21,920 nt of DNA. Origin: Acanthamoeba sp. SK_2022b. Taxonomy: Eukaryota; Discosea; Longamoebia; Acanthamoebidae. Positions 1 to 6,851 of the stretch are shown here, in pieces. The stretch's first letter is position 1. Each line of letters opens with the position of its first letter. The notes below the pieces were generated by a model. The model did not search any database. It was not told the origin of the DNA and was given only the letters and a program-made list of their open reading frames with translations. The position numbers were made by a program, and so were the translations under genes. The stretch lies in the NCBI GenBank assembly GCA_027943245.1, contig JANDJZ010000121.1, forward strand, positions 60,001 to 81,920, written 5' to 3'.

Positions 1-1327
1 CCGGCCTGACCCAATGCAGCCACGACGAGGTTAAGGTGCCGCATGCTGACCGTGACAGGCCCGAAGTGCCCGGCAAGGAGAGCGTCGTGAATGGCGAGGG
101 CCTCGTCCACCAGCCCGGTGTGGCTGCACGCGCCCAAGACAGCGGTTAGGGTGGTCCTGTCCGGTGCAGGTTCGCCCTCTGCGACCATCTCCCCGAACAG
201 GTCCAGCGCTTCCTTGCCTCGCCCGTGCTGGCCCAGCGCCTGGATGGTGGCCGTCCAAGAGGCCACCTCAAGCCTGGGAAAAGGTTGCCTGCCCCGCTTC
301 TTCTGTTGCTGCTGCTGCTGCTGCAGGCGTCGCACTTCGGAGAAGAGGCCAACCGCGTCGTCGACGAAGCCACAGCGCGAGTACATGCCGATCAACGGAG
401 CCACGAAGTGGCTCGCGACAGGTGGATTTCTGCTGCCGAGGATGCGCGCGTGAAGTTGTCGTCGCAGGTCGACCTCCTCGCCGCTGCTGGCCTCGCTCAA
501 CACCGACGGCAGCGGCAGCTGCTTGATGCCCTCCACGAGATCCAACAGGGACCACACGTCAGCGATCCGCACATTGACCTCCCTCGCCGTTGGCTTGGCC
601 ACGAGCGCCTCGAGCAGCTCCCCGCAGTGCTTCATGCTGGGCGTGAAGTGCAGCAATGACCTCTTCTGCAGCTTGGCCAGGAGCCTCTTGGCCGCCGCCA
701 CATCGTCGGCCTCCGCAGCCCCAGCCGCCAGCATGCGGAAGGTCGTCTCCTTGATGGGCATCTCGAAGCGGTCCATGTCATTCAAGATCTGCTCCAGTGA
801 CATCCCACCGTGGTCCCGATACGCCTTCACGATAGCGTCGAGCATGGCCGAGCATGGCCGATGGCCAGCGGCGATGAAGTCCTCGTAGAGGTCCACCGCG
901 CGCTCGACCTCGTGCTGCTTGCCAAACGCGTCGATCAGAGCCGAGGCGGGTGAGTCACGTGGCGCGTGGCCATGCGACTCACGTGTCGTGCCACGCGCAA
1001 CGAGGTCTGCGGCCTCCTGCACTTTGCCCTCCCCGCAGAGAGCAGTAACCACAGCAGTGGACTCTTGCCTCGGACGGCGGGTTGCCCTGTTGTACGATGC
1101 ACATGTCAGCGTCATCAACACGCACACACATGGGGCACTCCGGGAAGGGAGGGAGGGGGGGGGGGCAGTGAGGGTACATACCTGCTCGGGTTCGCTGCTT
1201 TCTTCTTCCGCCGCTGCGGCGGCTGCTCCTGCTCCTGCTGCTGCTGCTCCGACGGAGCAGCCGTGCTGACCAGTCGACGACCCGCGGGTCCCCAGCCAAA
1301 CGCCTTGCCCGCTGCGTCGCGAACCAT
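1..1327 (-). CDS. PLS-type pentatricopeptide repeat (PPR) protein, C-terminus beyond the window
   Basis: PPR proteins bind organellar RNA one base per repeat and direct editing, processing or translation. Exon 1 runs 1327-1182 and exon 2 1086-1. The intron (1087-1181) starts GTATGT and ends CAG, and its phase-2 junction fuses the two frames, giving 410 residues in the window. The repeats are clear: ALIDAFGKQHEVERAVDLY, then GMYSRCGFVDDAVGLFSEV, then WTATIQALGQHGRGKEALDL followed by VLGACSHTGLVDEA. The last two match plant PLS-class repeats closely, the class that usually ends in E and DYW editing domains, but that end is outside the window. The N-terminus is Arg-rich with few acidic residues (GRRLVSTAAPSE), as in a mitochondrial presequence. 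CAG repeats encode two Gln runs. The chosen ATG is the first in frame; an unseen upstream exon is possible. Confidence 0.85.
1087..1181 (-). other. Intron of the PPR gene with a C-rich 5' part
   Basis: On the sense strand it begins GTATGT and ends CAG. A pure C-run of about 11, followed by CCCTCCC, starts roughly 17 nt after the donor. Splicing joins AG and G into an Arg codon and keeps the repeat frame open. Confidence 0.75.
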
Positions 1328-1627
1328 GGGGGACGCCTTAGGAAGAAGTACGAGTGAGGGAGAAGAGGGGGGCGTGTACACGCTGCAAAGACATTCGGAG
1401 CGGGTGTTGTAAGATGGCACTGCCGGGAGCTCAATATTAGGTTGATAGGCCGGCGAGATGCACGCATGTTGCCGGGATTTATAGGACTTGGTGCGTTTAT
1501 GCTCGTCGAGTTGTGTCTGTGTGTGTGTGTGTGTTTTATTATTATTATTATTATTGTTTTTTTTGTCGTTTGTTTATGTTTTTTTGAAGGTTTTTAATTA
1601 TAGGTTCAACAAAAATTCTGTCAGGGA
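1328..1627. promoter_or_regulatory. Divergent intergenic region between the PPR and SET/MYND genes
   Basis: Three hundred bases separate the two divergent start codons, so both promoters should lie here. The half near the SET/MYND gene is T-rich, with (GT)7 at about 1517-1532, (ATT)6 at about 1537-1554 and T-runs up to 1600. No clear TATA box is visible on either strand. The split between promoter and 5' UTR cannot be read from the sequence. Confidence 0.45.
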
Positions 1628-3110
1628 ATGGAAGCACTGGAGACGGGCGAGGGGCTCGGCTTTCGGCCAAGTGTAGAGGTGGCTCGAGCCGACGACCGTG
1701 GCAGGCTCCTGAGGGCGCGACAGTGCGGAGTGCAGGCCGGCGAGGCGGTAGCTGTCTGCCCGGAGGTGTTTGTTTGGGCGCACCTGCCGCGCGAGGCAAG
1801 GCGATGGTGTGCCCACTGCGGCCGTGCGGTGTTGCCTTCCACAGCGCGGCGGTGTCGGGGCGGATGCGCCCACACCTGGTACTGCCCACCTCCAAGCCAA
1901 AATCTTCCTGGCGAGGAGCAGATTTCTCGCTACACAAATGAAGATGGTGCAGTGAGCAGCGGGGACAAGCGCAACACCACGTTGGAGAGATCGGTGTGCG
2001 AGCAAGAGGGAGACGTGTACCACGGGCCTGGGGGCACCGGTGCCGGGTGCCGCTCCATGCGACGCTACGAGGCCGCCGTGGCAAGCGGCCTGCGCAAGGG
2101 CACGCTGGCGTCGTCGCTCTTTGGCTCGCAGGAGGCCACCATGCTCGCTCGCCTCGTGATCGGCGTGCTCACCCACCCCGACCGACGACAGCGGGCGCTC
2201 ACCTTGGCGCTCGAGCCCAACATGCACGCCATCTCGCCCACACGCTTGGCCCAGTACGACGTGCGTCTCTCCGCTGCTACTACACTACACTACGCTCTTT
2301 CCCCTGTGCTGTGCTGCTCCCTGACGTCGCACGCGTTGGGCGCGCACGTCCAGCAAATAGCGGAAGTGGTGGCCGCGTCGATGTCGCTGCCGCGCGGCGA
2401 TAAGTCGACCATCACCAAGGCCGACGTGGTGCGGCTTCTGTGCATCCAGCAGTGCAACTCGTTCGGTCTCTCCAACGACGAGGGCGAGATGATCGGCGTG
2501 GCACTCTACCCCGCGCTCTCCCTCTTTAACCACTCGTGTACCTCTATCCCTCATCCTCATCGTCGATGGCGCCCTCAACGCGAACACACGCTCGCTTACC
2601 GACTGACCACTTGCCCAGGCACGCCCAACTGTGCTGCGGTCGGCGATGGCACGGGGAGCAAGCGTGCGTGTACCATCAAAACGCTTGTCGCCGTCCCGCC
2701 AGGCGAGGTACGTCCGCGCCACGCCTCCATTCGTCGCGAGGTGGCTCGCTTTGCTCACACGTGTGTTGTGTTGTGTTGTGTTGTGTTGTGTTGTGTTGTG
2801 TTGTGTTGTGTTGTGTTGTGTTGTGTTGTGTTGTGTTGTGTTGTGTTGTGTTGTGTAGGAACTCACTATATCGTACATCGACCTGGACCTGACGCGTGAG
2901 CTGCGGCAGGACAAGCTCGCCGAGTGCTATGCGTTCCGGTGCACGTGTCCGCGCTGCTCCGCAGCTGCGGAGGACGACCCTGCGACGGCCGCCTACCTGC
3001 GGCGCATCAGCTGCAGCTGCGGCGGCACGCTCATTCCCACTCCGCCGGGCCAGGAGCAGAGCGTGACCTGCAACTCGTGTCCGCTGGTGATGCCACAACG
3101 ACCAAGCTGA
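1628..3110 (+). CDS. SET and MYND domain protein (SMYD-like lysine methyltransferase)
   Basis: SMYD enzymes transfer methyl groups from S-adenosylmethionine to lysines of histones and other proteins; a MYND zinc finger is inserted in the SET domain. Exons: 1628-2260, 2354-2537, 2619-2707, 2859-3110, about 385 residues. The N-terminal SET strand is ARADDRGRLLRAR (residues 19-31). MYND cysteines start at C61/C64, then C76, C80 and YC86. After splicing, exons 2-3 give the catalytic core SLFNHSCTPNC, and exons 3-4 give VPPGEELTISYIDLDLTREL. The post-SET cysteines follow (FRCTCPRC, then CSCGG and CNSC). It stops soon after, without the TPR-like C-terminal domain of animal SMYD1-3. Odd: the MYND is split, with C124-x7-H only 38 residues after YC86, so an in-frame intron I could not place may lie at about 1886-1990. 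Confidence 0.85.
2708..2858 (+). repeat. Intron of the SET/MYND gene filled by about 18 copies of TTGTG
   Basis: The intron starts GTACGT and ends TGTAG. Positions 2766-2855 are a perfect pentanucleotide array of TTGTG units running to within 3 nt of the acceptor, so the repeat serves as the polypyrimidine-side context of the splice site. The codon GAG/GAA is restored across it (GE|ELTISY). Confidence 0.85.
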
Positions 3111-3293
3111 GCGAACGATCATTTTTTGTGCTACCGGTAAATTTGATTTAAAATCAAATTCTTTTTCTTCTTGTTATTTTGGTCGTTCGTCTTTGATTCG
3201 GTGAAAAGAGAAAATGTAACGAAACCCGGAAAGCTGAAGCGCAGGCAAAACAACAAGACAGCCTGCCGATCCCGACAACAGCGGAAGCAAAGA
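3111..3293 (+). promoter_or_regulatory. Short intergenic region with a perfect AT-rich palindrome (3140-3160)
   Basis: It separates the SET/MYND stop from the OGFr start, both on the plus strand. It holds a perfect inverted repeat with 10-bp arms AATTTGATTT and AAATCAAATT around a single A. This could be a dimer binding site or a 3'-end hairpin for the upstream transcript. The rest is T-rich and then A-rich, with no clear TATA box or AATAAA. Confidence 0.5.
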
Positions 3294-4504
3294 ATGGGAG
3301 CACAAAACGCAAAGGCTGACCTTGAGGAGTACAGGGCGGGCTACCCCACGCAGCGCGACGACCCTCGCCAGAAAGACAATCTCCGTTTCTACAAAGGTGC
3401 CTTTCTTGAATCAAATCGCCACAACGTGCCATCCGGTCTTGCGTGGCGCCTTCCTCCCGCATTTCTTCTTAGACAGTTCACTCGGCAGGTGAGATCAAGT
3501 CTGTGCCCTCTGGCGACTTCATTGACACGATTCATGAAGAGTGGTTCGGCAACTACTCTCTGCTCGAGCGCCACCATGGCTACATTCAGTGGTACGTTTG
3601 CCGTCCACCCAATAGCAGGCAGCGGTTGGTGCTCACTGCGCTTCTCCCTTCCCGCATCACAGGCTGTTCCCCATCAGGGAGCATGGCATGAACATGCAAA
3701 GCCAGGTCCTACAGCTGCACGAGATTGAGGCCATCAAGGCCGACCCCGAGGTACTGCTACTTTTGCCTTCTTCGTCGAACGAGTTGGCGTGCTCATTCAT
3801 TCTCGAAACCCTGCGTTCACTAGTGTGGAAAGCGAATGATGCGCTCGTACGAGTTGATGCTCGAGTTCTACGGCATGAAGCTGAAGAACCCTGAGACGGG
3901 CGAGCTCGAACGATCCGAGAACTACAAGGCTCGCTACCGCAACCTCAACACGTCGGGCCACAACTATCTCCGCATCACGCGAATTCTCAAGAGCCTGGGT
4001 GAGCTGGGTTTCGAGCACCTCAAGTTCAACTTCCTCGCCTTCGTCGCCGACGAGATCTGGACGCACGGCGAGCTCAAGAACTGCAAGAGCTCGATCGAGA
4101 ACTACTGGACCGGCACGCTACGCGACGACGCCCAGCGCGCCGAGATGGAGAAGCGCATCCGCGAGTACAAGAAGGCTGCCGGCGAGGACGAGGACGAGTT
4201 CGACAGGTACTCGGCCTACCGCCGTGGAGGCGCCAACACAACACAGCAGCGATACGGCGGCGGCGGCGGTGCTGGCTCTGGCGGACGAAGCGGCGGCGCC
4301 GCAGCAAAGCCCGTCTACGTGGACAGCAGCGATGACGAGGACGAGGAAGAGGAGGTTGACACGGAGGAAGACGACGATGCGCAGGCCAACCAAGCCAACC
4401 CAGCCAACCCGGTTCCGGCAGAGCCGGCCCCAAAGGAGGCCAACCCTCCCTCTGCGCAGCAGGTCGATGACGAGGCGGAGGCCACCGAAGACAACGAGCA
4501 GTGA
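3294..4504 (+). CDS. OGFr (opioid growth factor receptor) domain protein with acidic C-terminal tail
   Basis: Exons: 3294-3396, 3489-3591, 3663-3750, 3833-4504; all junctions are GT-AG and keep the frame. The protein has the full OGFr signature in order: FIDTIHEEWFGNYSLLE, YIQWLFPIREHGMN, LQLHEIEAIKADPE, MRSYELMLEFYGM, YRNLNTSGHNYLRITRILKS and LGELGFEHLKFNFLAFVADE. In vertebrates this fold binds Met-enkephalin and sits at the nuclear envelope. Its role in protists, fungi and bacteria is unknown, and no opioid peptide is implied here. The last 90 or so residues are low complexity: a Gly/Ser stretch, then a Ser-Asp/Glu stretch (DSSDDEDEEEEVDTEEDDD) and an Asn/Pro/Ala-rich end, as in histone- or nuclear-partner-binding acidic tails. 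The start is the only in-frame ATG before the domain. Confidence 0.88.
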
Positions 4505-4676
4505 AGCGGTGCGCGAATATTGGGCCCGATTAAAATTGGCGGGCGCTTTTTCTGTAACTTTTCTCGGGCCAATCAGAATCGGCCCTTTGATTTCACACAA
4601 AATACGTAGGGGAGTTGTTTCGCGCGTTGTTTGGATCATTCTACAAACACACATCACACGATCGAGTAGTCCAAAG
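4505..4676 (+). promoter_or_regulatory. Promoter region with facing CCAAT boxes in an imperfect inverted repeat
   Basis: Arms at 4522-4540 (GGGCCCGATTAAAATTGGC) and 4568-4585 (GCCAATCAGAATCGGCCC) pair at about 16 positions around a 27-nt spacer. Each arm holds a CCAAT core on opposite strands. The left arm runs into TTGGCGGGCG, which resembles an E2F site. The downstream start is 92 nt away. No TATA box is visible. The function as a promoter is inferred from position and motifs. Confidence 0.5.
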
Positions 4677-5816
4677 ATGAGCAGCACTTCAACGGCTAGC
4701 GGGGCTGAGTTGGTGATCGTGCAGCTGAATTCGTTGGACCAGGAGGAGGTCCATCGAAACGCCGAGAAGAAGGTCGTGCATTCGGTTATCAAGAACATCC
4801 CCTTCTCGATCGAGCTTGGTCTTCGTGGGCGCTTTGATCCATACCAAGTCGATTTCCACAAATTCACTCTCCAGTGCACGCTCCTGTACGATACGCAAGG
4901 CGACGAGCGTACTGTGGACTGGGTGAAGTCGAGCCCTATCGATTGCGTGGTTCAAGTAAACGAGACAGGTGAACGTGCCACTACCGAGGTTAGGCTTCTG
5001 GCACTTTCCTCCCAGCACGAGGACATGGCATTCCGTATCAAATTTACGGCTATGCCGCCGTCGTCATCGAACCTCGACCCGCTTGTCGTAGTCTCGGAGC
5101 CCATCAAGGTCGTGAGCAAGCAGAGTCAACTCAAGAAGAACAAGAAGCCTCCCGCTACCCGAGCAAAGAAGCGCACCGCTGCCGCTCTCTCTGCGCCCGA
5201 GAACTCCCAGATCGCCGAGGCGCTGGCGCGCATCGAGGCCCAGCAGAGCCAGCAGCAATCTCTCATCAACTCCCTCGTTCAGACCGTGGCGATCCTTCAG
5301 CAGAACCGATATAACCAAGCTGCTGGCTCTGGCGCCTCGACTCCCGCCGTCGGCGACGTAGCCTCTCCTCAACAGGTCATGGACGAAGAGTATGACGACG
5401 TAATCCCTCCCAGCAAGCGCGTCAAGACTGAACCGAAGGAGATCTGCCCGGCCTCCCCTTCCAGCCAGGAGGCCAGCCTGCAGTTCGAGCATCATCTGAG
5501 CGGGCTCATGTCTACCTTTTCTCAACTCCCTCCCGCCGAGCGCGCGACGAGCATCCAGCGAGTCTTCCGAGATCACTCGACCTACGCAGGCGAGGTGGTC
5601 GAGGCGCTGCTTGCTGAGACCAAGGCCGAAGGCCAACTGCACGAGCCCTCCGCGGGCGCGACGGCCGACAGCCTCTCTAGCTTCGAAGTTCCTACCTCCG
5701 GCTTCTTTGACCCGAACGCTTACAATCTGACCATCGCCGGCAGCGCTGAAGGTGAACACGACTTCTTGCCCTTCCTCACCTTTGACAACCTATCTCAACC
5801 CCTCTTTCTCGACTAG
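4677..5816 (+). CDS. Probable nuclear regulatory protein, family not recognised, intronless
   Basis: A single uninterrupted frame of 379 residues in a region where nearly all other genes are split. Residues 10-145 look like a beta-rich globular domain (alternating hydrophobic strands such as FTLQCTLLYDT, IDCVVQVNE, TEVRLLALSS and MAFRIKFTAM), ending in EPIKVVSKQSQLKKNKK. This is reminiscent of immunoglobulin-like DNA-binding domains, but I cannot assign a family. A basic cluster follows (KKNKKPPATRAKKR, a plausible nuclear signal). Next are a Gln-rich helix that could form a coiled coil (ALARIEAQQSQQQSLINSLV), a consensus SUMO site in KRVKTEPKE, and a helical segment at about 265-320. The end is acidic, aromatic and Leu-rich (DFLPFLTFDNLSQPLFLD), like an activation domain. 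Transcription factor is the best guess; function is inference. Confidence 0.7.
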   Translation: MSSTSTASGAELVIVQLNSLDQEEVHRNAEKKVVHSVIKNIPFSIELGLRGRFDPYQVDFHKFTLQCTLLYDTQGDERTVDWVKSSPIDCVVQVNETGERATTEVRLLALSSQHEDMAFRIKFTAMPPSSSNLDPLVVVSEPIKVVSKQSQLKKNKKPPATRAKKRTAAALSAPENSQIAEALARIEAQQSQQQSLINSLVQTVAILQQNRYNQAAGSGASTPAVGDVASPQQVMDEEYDDVIPPSKRVKTEPKEICPASPSSQEASLQFEHHLSGLMSTFSQLPPAERATSIQRVFRDHSTYAGEVVEALLAETKAEGQLHEPSAGATADSLSSFEVPTSGFFDPNAYNLTIAGSAEGEHDFLPFLTFDNLSQPLFLD

Positions 5817-6851
5817 CGTTCTACCGGTACCTTCTGCTACAGCAGACAAAGCTGCCCAAGGAGGCGGACCCCCACGAGAGCTGACAACCGACTACCGCCC
5901 CAACCGAGCCTCCACCAACCACTATCACGCCGCTTCTCGCACACACACAGACATAACCAAGTGCTGGTTACTGTGGTCGCAGGTGGGCGCGCGGAGGTCG
6001 CTCTCGCCACTGTACAAACACCCCTTCTCCACTCTACCCAAGGTATAAAATGCCACACTACACACCTCCGCTCTGCTGTCGCCACCCCCAGATCTTCATC
6101 CCCCCTTTGCCTTTCTCTCTTCAGGGCCGTGCCCGTAGCGGCGGAGCAGCCTTGGGGCCTGTCTCGCCGATCCCTCTCGCTTCTGCTGCGGTTGAGGTCG
6201 CGGCAGGTCTTGAGTGCCCGTTACCGTACACTGGTGATCCTCCGCTGCCTTTACGTGGCCTTGGCCAGTCCTACCGGTCCTTCGAACTCTTGCCTCCCCC
6301 CCCTGCTCGTAGTACGTAGTCTAAGCTCCTTGGAGTGGTGCCGAGTTGGTTGCTCCTGGAAGAATACCCGCAGCCGCGCTGCTCTTCTGGGCGTGGTGGA
6401 GGTGATGCGTGTAGTGGTGCTTCCCCTTGTGCCTGGCCTCCTCCTTCTGCGCCCAGTCGTGAGGCAGGCCAGGCACACACGTCGCGCTCCAGCGCACGCT
6501 TGCGCGTTGCTGTCCGCTTGGTTGCAAGCTACGTAGGCGCCTCCTCCAATTTTATGCAATCGTACTTCCCACACGTCGTTTTTGAAGAAGCGATGAGTGC
6601 GCCAATTGGACATTCAGACGACTTTATTCTACAACCAAAACAAAAAGGAACGCTGCTCCACGATACATCAATTACAATAAAACAACCCAAGAGAGTTCTT
6701 CACACGCTCCTGATCGTGTGGCTAGTCTCGTAAGTGGAAGAGGTGTCAACAAAAGGAAAGTTATGCGAAAGGGGATTGGTTTGTTGTTGTGTCTACAAAA
6801 AATTAAATTCGTATTAATTAGTGCAAGAAGTCACAAAAGAAACAAAACAAG
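5817..6851. other. About 1 kb without a recognisable gene; TATA box and poly(A) signals present
   Basis: Frames open here on both strands have no family resemblance. A good TATA box (GGTATAAAATG) lies on the plus strand at 6042-6052, yet no convincing coding start follows it. AATAAA occurs on the plus strand at 6676-6681 and on the minus strand at 6623-6628. On the minus strand, about 6338-6475 has the G/C-ending codon use of local genes and reads DWAQKEEARHKGKHHYTHHL in part before a TAG, so a terminal exon is possible. The stretch could be a long 3' UTR of the upstream gene, a noncoding RNA or a small unrecognised gene. From 6720 it turns AT-rich, which suits the promoter of the DENN gene. 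Confidence 0.4.
6042..6052 (+). promoter_or_regulatory. Candidate TATA box with no assigned gene
   Basis: GGTATAAAATG is the clearest TATA-like element in the window. It would place a start site near 6075. It lies 226 nt downstream of a stop codon and about 800 nt upstream of the next recognised gene, so it points to an unannotated transcript or is chance. Confidence 0.35.

Noticed and set aside
841..860. Tandem 10-bp duplication (AGCATGGCCG twice) as a frameshifting error
   Set aside because: The PPR frame stays open and repeat-like on both sides, so the duplication is within the normal coding sequence.
3999..4676. In-frame extension of the intronless gene upstream through the OGFr exon
   Set aside because: The frame is merely open; it overlaps a conserved exon in another frame, and a clean ATG at 4677 follows the promoter-like spacer.
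5961..6536. 191-codon plus-strand frame in the gap region
   Set aside because: Its codon use is unlike neighbouring exons, it shows no domain or family resemblance, and its start does not follow the TATA box at a sensible distance.
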